64,000 nucleotides of DNA from assembly GCA_037349105.1 (NCBI GenBank), contig JAYJMM010000101.1, forward strand, positions 372,001 to 436,000, written 5' to 3'. The notes under the pieces are model-generated. The model searched no databases. It was not told the origin of the DNA and saw nothing but the letters and a program-made list of their open reading frames with translations. The translations under genes and the position numbers were made by a program. The DNA is from Limnomonas spitsbergensis. Lineage: Eukaryota; Chlorophyta; Chlorophyceae; Chlamydomonadales. Of the stretch, positions 46,101 to 58,100 are shown one piece after another. Positions within the stretch are counted from its first letter, which is position 1. Each line of letters begins with the position of its first letter.

Positions 46101-49100
46101 AAATGTGTGAACTGGGCTGGGAAAACAGGGGGGGGGAAGCTGAGCCAGAGTGTGGAATCGGGGGGGGGGGGGGGGTCTGGGTGGGTGTGAAATGTGTGGG
46201 CACAGGGGGAGTTGGGCCTGCCCTCAGCGAAGCTCAAACTCTGAACCTGAACCCTCCAACCTGGAACCCTTTCTTCTCCTGGTACATCTCAAGAGCCGCA
46301 GGTTCCATCCAGCTGCCACCTTGAATTTGAACATTGAACCCCAAACCCTGGACCTTCACCCACAGCCATTTACCCTGAACCCTGCCCTCTCTCCAAGTTG
46401 ACCTGACAGGTTGCAGCTTCCAGCCAGCTGCCACGAAAACACTGAACCTGATCAACAAATATATACCCTAAACTCTTGACCCGCAACCCCTCCCCCCCTC
46501 CCTAGGTGGACCTGACGGGCTGCAGCTTCCATCCAGCTGCCACCAAAATTAAAAACACTGAACCTGAACCCCAAACCTAAGTCCTAAACCTTAACCCTGA
46601 ACTACCAACCCGCTACCTTCCCCTCCTTAAGTTGACCTGACGGGCTGCAGCTTCCAGCCAGCTGCCACACAGAGTAAACACACTGAATCTAAACCCCATA
46701 CCTAAACACTCAACCCTGGATTATTAACGTGCAACCCTCCCCCCCCTGCAGCTTCCAGCCAGCTGCCACAAAAATAAAACACTAAACCTAAACCCCATAC
46801 ATCAGCCCTAAACCTTAACCCCTGAACTATGAACCTGCAACCCTCCCCTCCTCAGGTGGACCTGACGGGCTGCAGCTTCCAGCCAGCTGCCACCAAAGGT
46901 CTCACGGATCAAAGCCCCACCACCCGCTTCAATCCCAACGAACCAGACGGGCTGTACCGCCTTGATATGAGCACGCCAGCAGAACGACAGGTGGGCGGGT
47001 GGGGGTTAGGGTTAAGGGTTATGTCTGAATGATCACAGCCCCAGTGCCCCACTACCTGCTTCAGCCGCAGCAAGACAGACAGGCCGTACGGCCTTGACTT
47101 GCGCACGCCAGCAGAACAACAGGTGGGCGGGTGGGGGGTAGGGGTTAGGGTGGGAGAGATCCCTGCGGAGCGACAGCTGGTAGGTGTAGGGTTAGGGGTA
47201 CGTGTTGAGGGCGTCGTCCCTGGCCAGGGTGCAGGGCCCGACCGCCTGGCAGCATGTTCCCCACATACAAATAAATAAAGGAACAATACACCCTATTTCT
47301 ACGCTTGACAGGTGCAGGGCCTACCCCCACCCTCCTTGCATCTGACTATATCGACCCTCCATCCCTGCCCAGGTTGCATTAGACCTGCAGGCCCTGGCAG
47401 GGGTGCAGGGCCCAACCACCAGCATGCACCCCACATTGCTCCCACATACGATTCTACATTTTTTTGCTTGGAGCGCAGGGCCTACCCCTACCCCCCCCAC
47501 ACACATGCGATTCCATTGTCCCTCCACTCCCCTTCCCCTCTTTAGGTTGCGTTGGAGATGAAGGTCCTGGTAGGAGTACAGGGCATGACCACCTGGCAGC
47601 ATGCTCCCCACATTCCACCCTGATGCAGTTGTCAGGGGGACGCTATATTTGCACCCGGGGCGTGACCTCCACCCCGACCCCCATCTCCACCCCCACCCCA
47701 CCCCCATCTCCACCCCCACCCCACTCCCATCTCCCCACTCCCACCACCTCCACCCCCACCCCCATCTCCACCCCCACCCCACTCCCACCACCTCCACCCC
47801 CACCCCCATCTCCACCCCCACCCCACTCCCACCACCACCACACCACCCCCATCTCCACCCCCCCCCCCCCCACTCCCACCACCCCCACCCCCATCTCCAC
47901 CCCCACCCCACTCCCACCACCACCACCCCACCCCCATCTCCACCCCCCCCCCACTCCCACCACCTCCACCACCAACCCCACCCCCAACCCCACCCCACTC
48001 CCACCATCTCCACCCCCACCTCCACTCCCTCCACACCCACCCCCAACTCCACCCCCACAGACAAGTACTTGCATTGACCGCCTGTCCCCTCTCCCCCCCT
48101 CAGGTGGCACTTGAGCTGCAGGCACTAGCAGGGGTCCAGGGCATGACCACCTGGCGCGGCGTCACGCTCAACGGCAAGCGCTTCAAGCTGGCCAGCGCCT
48201 CCAAGCAGCTGATTCCGGAGACAGGCTTTCTGGAGATGACGTTCCAGGCGCTGGCGGCGGTAACGCCCAACGATGCCGCGCTCGGTGACGAACACTTCCA
48301 CATCATGTGGCACGACCAGGTGGGTGTGGGAGGGAGGGGAGAGGGTGCTGGAAATGAAGTTCCAGGCGCTCGCGACGGTAACACTTTCAGATTATGAGGC
48401 AGGCCAGGTGGGCATGGGGGCAAGCCATGAACCACTAGTGGTGGTGCACGACGCAGGGCTGGGGGGTGAACACTATCAGATGGTGTGGCACGACCAGGTT
48501 AGTGTGTGGGTGTGGGGGAGGGGGGAAACGTGTCCACTACCCTGAACCTGCATCTATCGACCCTGATCCCTGAATCATGAGCCATGACCCACTTAAGGCG
48601 TACGATGCTGCGCTGGATGACGGACATTGCCAGAGTATGTGGAATTATTGTCATTCAATTACGAGGGTGTGAAGGAGGAGCAACCGTGTGTGAAACCCAA
48701 GCCCTAAAAATCGGTGTGTGAAACCTGGTTTCGGAACCCTTGTCCCTGGACCTTGCTCCAGCCCGAGCCCTGCACCGATAACAGTGAACCATGGCATGCC
48801 AGGCAAAAAACACGTCCAGATCATGCGGCAAGATCAGAGTGCAATGAGTGTGGGGATGTGCCCCTAAACCCTAAGCCCTAAGCATGGACGTTGCACAATA
48901 ACATGCTGGGCGATGAATCCCCCTCACTTCTCCCCCTTCCTGCTCTCAAACCTCAACCCTAAAACCTCAACCCTAAAACTTCAAACTTCAAAACCTGAAT
49001 CTGAAACCCTAAACCCTAAACCCGAAGATGTCCACTTTAAGCCCGCACATCTTAACCTTAAACACTTATCCTACCTCAGGTCACATCTGTGGTCACAGAT

Positions 49101-52100
49101 GACGGCAGCCGCAAACGGCTGACACAGGGCAACATTGCCATCGAGCAGAACCGGCTGCGATACAACAGCCCGCGCACCACCATGCCAGGCTCAGCCTACC
49201 ACGTAGGCGGGAAGGGCGGTGGGGGCGCGTATGGCACAGGACCAAGCCCGTTCTCGGCGCAGCTGACTGCCGGCGGGCCGCCGGGCACGTACGCGGCGGC
49301 GACGCCGCGGCGCGGCCGCGGCCCCGGCAGCGTTTCGACGAGCGGGATGTCGGGCAGTGGCGGCCTGTATGGGTCCCCCCTTGTGGGCATCACTGAGCTG
49401 ACGGAGAAATTTGATGAGTCGGGGTTCGACCTGGCGGCGACGGCGGCAAAGGCGGCGGCGGCGGCAGCGGGGGGCGGAAAGGCGGCGATTGTTGTGCCAA
49501 GCCTGAGGCTGGGGGCGGAGAGCGAGAGGAGGCCGTCGGCGCCTGGGTCAGAGGCGGGCCAGCAGCCGCAAAGGGATATATCTGACGACTGGAAGATGGG
49601 ATTGATGAGTGAGTGGTGATCGAGTTGAGGGTTTGCATATACTACACTACTGCAAATGTAGTGCATGCTACAGATGATGCATATGTTACACATGTAGTAC
49701 ATCCTACATATGTAGTGCATGGTACAGATGATGCATATGTTACACATGTAGTACATCCTACATATGTAGTGCATGTCACAGATGTTGCGCGTGATTTATA
49801 CCGGTATGCTGCAAATGTTGCAGATTTCACCGGCCGTACTCTTTATGATGGAGTGGATGATGGGAGGAATGAGCGAGGTGTTCACAACACGCACACTCAT
49901 AGCCCCCATCCCCCCCCATCACATACACTCTTAACCCTTGATCCCGAACTACATTCCCTTCACCCTTACCTAGATTCTCCTAACCCTAGACTATGTTTCC
50001 AAAGCCTGAACTACCGGTACCTGAAAAATACTGGGAATGTATATTCCCTCAACCCTAAACTACATGTCCTAATCCCTTCACCTCCCCCCACCTCCCCCCA
50101 CCTCCCCCCACCTCCCCCCACCTCCCCCCACCTCCCCCCACCTCCCCCCACCTCCCCCCATCTCCCCCCACCTCCCCCCACCTCCCCCCACCTCCCCCCA
50201 CCTCTCCCCACCTCCCCCCACCTCCCCCCACCTCCCCCCACCTCCCCCCACCTCTCCCCACCTCCCCTCACCTCCCCCCACCTCCCCCCACCTCTCCCCA
50301 CCTCCCCCCACCTCCCCCCACCTCCCCCCACCTCTCCCCACAGTGTCGCTCATTGAGGAATGCTTCTTCACCTGTGCTCAACTTAAAGAGGTGGCCATGT
50401 CCTTCACGGAACCCTCCATGTCCGCAGATGCTGTGCTCAAGGTATGACCCGAGGCCCGGGCGCTCAGCCCTGAGGGCACTACTGCGTACCACTGCGCACC
50501 AGACCACCTTGGGGGGGTGGGGTAGGGGGGGACGCGGTGGAGGGGGGGATGATGGGGATCAAACCCTGACTGGCAGATGGCTGGGGGCGGTGGAGGGGGG
50601 CGGATGGGGACCAAACCCTGACTGGCAGATGGCTGGCCGATGCTAGGCTCAAGCTATTGCCAGGCCTCTCAGCCCTGGGGGCAGATCTGCGCACAAGACC
50701 ACCTTCAGGGGTCCAGTTGAAAGTAAGCTTATGGGTGACCAAAGCCTGACTGGCCCATGGCTGGCGGATCAAGCAGCAGGGCATGCTGCATCAGGCCCAC
50801 ATGATCATTGGCCGTGATGTAGCTGAAGTGCTTAACTGTAGCTGAAGCGCCCTGAGTGAGCAGGGTGGTGTGGCTGAACTTAGCTGAGGTGTCCCGAGTA
50901 AACAGCTTGATGTAGCTGAATTGCAGCTGAGGCCTCTTCCTCCTTCTCCCTCACAGTCAGGGCAGGAGCCTTGGCCTCTTTTGCCCCAGCCCATTCCCCA
51001 TGAGCCCAAATGTCAACATAATGCCCTTCCCCCTTTTCAACCGACACAGGATGTCAACCCTAAATTATTATCCTTAACCCTATACCCATCCCCCTTCTCC
51101 TGACTGACCCCAAGCATTTCTGCCAATTTGTCACATTCTTAAATATGAAGGCGCCAATTGTGTTATTCAGGTACCAGTTTCACGTCTAGGTAAACCAATA
51201 TTGTCGGAAATGTTTTGGAAATCCATCCTACCCCTCTGCACTGTCGCTCGCCCCATTTCAAATTTGAAATTTGACAAAGCATCCTTCCATCTCGCCGAAC
51301 AGGGGGGTGGGGGGCTCTCACTTCCTACTAGAAAGTCTCCCTCCTCTCCCTACATGAGTCTTGGCAGGTCTTTCAGCGTCCGGATCGACGCTCAACTTAA
51401 GCCAGCTGCCTCGCTGCCGCCGATGGCCCGATTGGGACCTAACGTTGACTAGACTCAACCTTGGACTGGACCAAACCTTGACTGGACAGAACTGAATCAA
51501 ACTGAACCAAAACTTGACTGGACAAAGGCCCAATCAGGACCAAACCTTATTATACACAGGCCTAAGCAGCATGGCACTCTGCGCATGGGGCCCCCGCGGC
51601 CGGACGCTAGGAGGTCTCTGGACTTTATCACAACTGCAGCCGAACCACGAAAAACGCAACGCTGCTTGTGACAGCAGCAAAGCATTATGTTCTCTCCCCC
51701 CCACGGAATATAACTCCTCATCTCTTCCTCGCAGCAGGAGTTTTGAATCCACATCGACCCCAAGATCCTTAGCACAGTCCTCTTGGAGCTTCCGCCTGCT
51801 CCAGCAACATGACGACCTCCACCCTCCTCCCCCAACCACTCTACCTTAATCAATCATCACAGTTGGTGCTGGACATCCCCTGCCCAACCCCGGGAGCCTC
51901 AGGACCGCCCTCTCGACGCTGCCGCATGCTCCGATGCTCAACATAACGACCTCCACCCTCGCCTACCCCAAGGGGGGTCCACCCTTCCCCTGGGGTGCAT
52001 CCCTTCAAAACTTGTAGGAGACCTTCGCGCAATCGCGCCCCTGAGAAAACAGGGGTTTGGGGGGATGCGGCCCGTGGGGGGGGGTGGAGACCCCTTCATA

Positions 52101-55100
52101 ACCCCCCTTCCTACTCCCATCATCACAGCAGGTATAAGGTGTTCTCCTGACTGTCCGCAAAATCCCCAGCATCGTATAGACGGCGCTGCCTCCTGCTCCA
52201 GCAACATAACGACCTTCACCCTCCTCCCCCAAACCCTCTCCCTCACCTTATCATCACTACAGGTGCTGGGCGTTCCCCTGCCCAATCCGAGATAGGTTCC
52301 CATCCAGGTTCCAGCACCGTCTAGTCGGCGTTACCTCCTGCTCCAGCAGCATAAGGCCCTTCACCCTCCTCCCCCAAACCCTCTCCTACTTCCCAGCATT
52401 CAGACAGGTACTGGGCGCTCGCCTGAACGACCCCGAAATCCTCTTCACTGCCTCGTCAGCGTTGCTGCCCGCTCCTATAACGTAACATTCACCCTCACAA
52501 AATAGCCGCCCTCCAAAAAATAGTCACACTGTCCCTCCTCTCCTGTAATCGTAACAGGGATTCGGCGTCCTGACCGACCCCGAGAACCTGAGCACCATCC
52601 TCTCAGCGCTGCCGCCCGCCCAGGCGGCCTCGGTCCGCGAGCGCCTCGGAACGCTCAGCTGCTACAGCCCGGACAACCCGACCGGCGTGTATAACCTGGT
52701 GCTCTCACAGCCAGCACACCGCACCGTCGCGCGGCGGCTGCTGCTCGGCTTTGTCCAGCAGTGGGACAGCGGCCTTTGCACGTTCCCGTACCACATGCCC
52801 TTCACGTACTGCGCGGTGGATGGTCGGCCGCTGGACTGTGCGGACCCGCACAAACTCGAGCTGCCGCGGGACGGGATGCTGCGGCTGTATTTCGTGGATT
52901 TGAGGCCGGTGCCGCTGACAGCGCGTCCGCTCAGCGTATCCCAGTTCCAGGTGACTGCTGCTTGACCCTTACCGGAAACCCTACAACATCACTAAACCCT
53001 GAAGCATAGGGGGAGCCGTACCGGTTAAGAGCTGCCGCGGTACGGGATGCTTTGGCTGCATTCCGTGGACCTAAGGCCAGTGTCGCAGACGGCGCGTCTG
53101 ATCAGCGTATCCCAGTTCCAGGTGAACAGCTCAAGAGGAACATTTGAATTGGAATCCTTGAACCCTTATCCCTGAACCCGACTCCCTAAATTCATACTGA
53201 AACCCTAAGGGTGACACTGGCGGCGCTGCCACTCAGCGCCCCGCTGTCTTAGGTGCCGTCTGATCCATAATCCCTTAACCCTGTACGCTGAACACCAAGA
53301 CGCTGAAATCCTTACAGCTGAGGTCGGTTCTGCTGTCGGCGCCACCGCTCAGCGTGTCCCAGTTCTAGGAGGACAGCGGATCAAGGAGAACTGAACCCTA
53401 ACCCCGGAATTTCCTTATCCCCAATGCCTTTGTCTCAAGTGCCCTTAAACCCTGAGAACGATCAATATCCGGGTGCTGCAGTCAGCACCACTGCTCAGCG
53501 TGTCCCAGCTCCAGGAGGACAGCGGATCAAGGAGAACTTAATTCCCTGATCCCGTGATCCCTGGTACCCTTTCCTAGAATCTCTTTAACCCTTCAAACAC
53601 TTGGCTGTAAGGGGTGCTCTGATGGCGCTAACACTCAGCGTGTCTCGGTTCCAGGTTGAGCGTTTAGGGTGGACAGTAAAGGGGGAAAACGAAGCCCTGA
53701 TTGGGTGCCTATCAGTCTAAACCCTAAACTGCCCACCGTTAGGCCTGAGCCCTGAAACTGGATCACCTAGTTTTTAAATGCATTACCGGTATTTGTGAAG
53801 CATGATTTATTGCATTTTAGACTATGACCCTGGACCCTAAACCCCCATGAAGCTGCCTGCAGCATTATTGCTGGCGGGCCAGGAGATGCCCGTCTTCTAA
53901 CCACCCTTATTGAAAACAAGTATTTATTGCACAATGACACGAGACTTGAGACCCCGACCCCTGACCCTGACCCTGAAACCCTTGACCCTGAAACCCCGTC
54001 CCCAGTCTAGGTGATAGTGACGCTGTTAGCCGGCGACCAGATGCCCTAAAGCTACCAGTCCTTCCGAGTGAAACCTCTTAACCCTAAACCTATCTGCCCT
54101 TCAGTGTGAAACTCCTAACCCTAGACCTGAACCCTGACCCCCCTGAAACATAATCCTTAACCCTACCACTGGCATCCGGCCCTTGTCTAGGTGCTCATGG
54201 TGCTGCTTGCCAGAGACGAGATGCCCTGAACCTTCCTATCCTTGGTAAAAACAATAGATGCACATACAGATATACAGGTATACCGTATGTAAATTATATA
54301 TCACACAAGACTCAAACCCAAACACTCGGCCCATGTCTAGGTGCTCGTGGCGTTGCTGGCTGGCGACGAGATGCCCTGATCCTTCTTTCGCTTTGTTTGT
54401 AGAAAATATATTATCACGCAAGACTTAAACCCTGTAACCGGGCCCATGTCTAGGTGCTCGTGGCGTTGCTGGCCGGCGACGAGAAGCTGGACGCGGTGCG
54501 CCTGGTTCACGCCATGGACGACCCTGCCCTCCACGCCTCCTCCGACTACGTCCGCAAGTACGACAAGCGGGGCGGCATCTCCCTGCGCACCCCGAGGGGG
54601 GGAATTACCGCAAGCAGGGGCGGAAGCCCCAGCGGTAGCAGCGGGGTGGCCGCCGCGGTGGCGTCCGTTACCGGTACGAGCCAGAACGAGTCGAGGCCGG
54701 TGGCCATGCTGTCCCAAGGGCTGTCCCTACCTGCGACCTCCCAGCAGCAGCAGCAGCAATACCCGGTGCCGGCCGCGCGTCCGTCTGTGCCGGGGAGGAT
54801 GGTGTCCACACCCAACTCGCCGCTCAAGTAAGGGCCTTCAGCTATAAACCCTGAACCCTCCACACCCTGAGCCCTGACAAAGAGGAACTTCTCACCCCCT
54901 CCCCCTTCACTCCCTCCTCCCTCATGCCACTTCTGCCCCCCCCCCGCACACACACACACTCACACTGCCACCTCCCCCCCCACCCACACACGCACATACA
55001 AACTTTCCACTTTATTCTCTGCCATGCTCCCTCTCACTCTCTCCCCCATTTTATTAGGAACCTCACATCTAATTTGTGTATAGCTTGTAGATTTATTTAT

Positions 55101-58100
55101 AGGACAAAGAGGAATGTCTCATCTCTCTTTGTAGAGCAAACATCTTATCCCTTCCCACACCTTCCCACTCTTTCTCTGGCATGTTCTTTGTGTGTTTACA
55201 GGACGAAGAGGACCGTCCCTCAGTCACCAGACCAACAGCAAGCCCAGCAAACACAAAAGGTAGGCGTGAAGCTGGACCATGCGGGGACTAAACAGTCAAC
55301 TACGCTTAAGGTGTGACACCGGTCATGCAGGGGAATGAACCATTCAACCCTGTTGGGCGTTGTGCTCGGGTTGACGGGGACTGAATCCTTTATCCTTCAC
55401 TCTTAACCCTTGACTGTGGGTGGCGTAGCCCGTGGGGGGCTGGTGGGGACTAAACCTGCGACCCTAACCTAGGACTCGAAGACCGATTATGACCGTTTGA
55501 TACACGGGCTTGGGCACGGGTGGTTCCCGCTTTGACTTTCAGTCATCAAACCTGAACCCTACAACGTGAATCCTAAAACCTGAACCCTAAATGCCATCCT
55601 TAAAATCTTAACCCTGAAATCTCAAACCTCAACCTTGAACCCTAAGACATAACCCCTCACAGGTGACTGCCATACTGAGCCTGACCAGTGCCGGCGGCGC
55701 GGGCCCTCCTATTGCCATCAGGCCCGCATCTGCAGTCTTAACCTCTACCGTTACCTTCACCCCTTTTCAGTCAACCCTCAACATTTGCATGGCAAACGCA
55801 GCGCTAGGTCTGGCCAGTTCGGACCCTCCTGTTGCCAGCAGGCCTGTGTTTTTGCCCCTTCATCCTGAATTGTCAAACCTTCTCGCCTTTCCCAGGTGTC
55901 TGAAATGAGGCTGGCCAGGACACTTCCCTGTGTCTGCAATGATGGGCCTGCGAGGGTCCAGCAGCACGGCCAATGCCAGTCTCAGCGGGCTTTTGTTTCG
56001 TGTTTTGACCTCTAAACCTGCCTCTTTATAATCTTCCCAGGTGTCTGCCAAGATGGGCCTGGCAGGAACCAATGGCCCTGAGCCCTCCAGCCCCAACCGG
56101 CCCGTGCCTTTCTCAACGAACCCTAAACCTGAATCTTTATCATATTCCCAGGTGTCTGCGATGATGGGCCTAGCAGGGACCAACGTCCCTGAGCCCCCTA
56201 GCCCTAACCGGCCCGCATCTGCGCCGGGTGAGGTGGCGGCGGCGCTCGGGCACTCGGCGTTGGCGCTGGCCACTGCGCGGGCCAAGGGTGCAAGCAGCCG
56301 ACTTGGCAGCGGGCCGCCGTCACGACTGGCATCTTCGGCATGTGGGTGTGGTGTGGTGTGGAAGATATGGGGGGGGGGGATCAAGGGTTGCCATCACGGC
56401 TAGCATCTTCAACATGCGGGTGTTAGGGCTGGGATGGTGTGGTGTGGAAGATGTGTGGGGGGGTAGGGGGACGTCGTGACCAGGGCCCTGGGGGGCCTTT
56501 TCAGAATGGTCGGCTGACGCTGACCGCACTCTTTTTTCTCGTGACGGCTGGCATCTTTGGCATGTGTGTGAGAGGGGTGGAAGCGGGATAGTGTGGATGG
56601 CATGGTGGTGTGGGGGGCTCCGTCACAGCTGGCGTCATCAGCATGTGTGCCGATGGGGGTGGGGGGTGGGAATGCGGGATGTCGTGGAAGATGTGTGGGT
56701 GGAAGGGGAGGGGGGGAGGGATGGTGTGGACGGTGTGAAATCTTGTTGCAGCTGTCAGCTTCAGGGTGTGCATGCAGTGCACACAAACACACACACACAC
56801 ACACTTTGTCCAGCCCTCCACTCCACACACTTCAAATGTTTACAGCCGCACGCGCTCTGGCCGTGCCAATCTGGCCACCTACCTACTCACTGGCGTGTCA
56901 CTGCCCATCTCTGCCTCCTGTGAAAAGAAACACGCGCCCGTCTGCCCTTCTCCTCCCCCCCCTATGTACACAGCCCTCACACGCTCTGGTCGTGCCAGCC
57001 TTGCCACCTACCTGCTCACTGGCATCCCCAGCTGACACTCACCCCCTCCTGTCTTCCCCCCTGCACAGCCCGCACACGCTCTGGTCGTGCCAGCCTTGCC
57101 ACCTACCTGCTCACTGGTGTCCCGCTTCCCTCTAGTGGCTCTACCGCTGATATCACCGTGGAGGGCTATGTGGACGCCGTGAGACAGATGGCGCCAGACC
57201 CCGACATAGTCAGGGTGAGACAACGCAAAAATATTGTAACCCTTAACCCTAAACTCTCAACCCTAAACCTTTAAACCATAAACTCTAAACTCTCAAAACT
57301 CTGCAATCGGCCCCACTGCTGACATCAGGGTTAAGGGCTATGTGAAGGTTGTGGACGCCGTGTAGCAGGTGGCACGGGACCCCAACCTAGTCAGGTGGAG
57401 ACATAGAAAACCCCCTGAACCCTTAACTCTCTCAACCCTGCCAGCGGCCCTACCGCTGACATCACCATGCAGTCCGATATTGGCAGGGTCAGACAAATGC
57501 AGACTGCTGCCCCCTCTCAACTGCCAGCGTCTACGTCACATTTGTCATCTCATTAAATTCCCCTCCCACCGCTTGCCCCTCACCCCTAACCTCACATGCC
57601 GTTTGACATGTCACCCCACACCTCGGACCCCACACCTCTCACCTCACATGCCGTTTGACTTGTCAGTTGTCACCCCACACCTCGTACCCCACACCTCTCA
57701 CCTCGCATGCCCTTTGACTTGTCAGTTGTCACCCCACACCTCGTACCCCACACCTCTCACCTCGCATGCCCTTTGACTTGTCAGTTGTCACCCCACACCT
57801 CGTACCCCACCCCTCCCACCCCCGGCTGTCCTCCATCATCTCTTCCTGTGGTCTCACCCTAACATATTTACACATCACAATAACTCCTACATTAGTTAGC
57901 ACCCACTTTTCATACTTCCCATCCTTCATACCCCCACTTTTCATAACTCTCACCCTTCATACCTTCTAATATTTACCCCCGACCTCCCCATCAATGCCGC
58001 CCACCCACCACCTCCCACCACCCACCACCCACCCTCCACCTCCCACCGTCCCTCTCTCTCCTCCCTCTGTCCGCTTCAGGTGCGTGATCAGGCAGGTCTC

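Noticed and set aside
47321..48125. Long Gly/Trp/Val-rich frame (247 codons, minus) and Pro/His-rich frames (plus)
   Set aside because: They arise from the CACCCC tract inside an LRR-gene intron, opposite to phase-checked exons.
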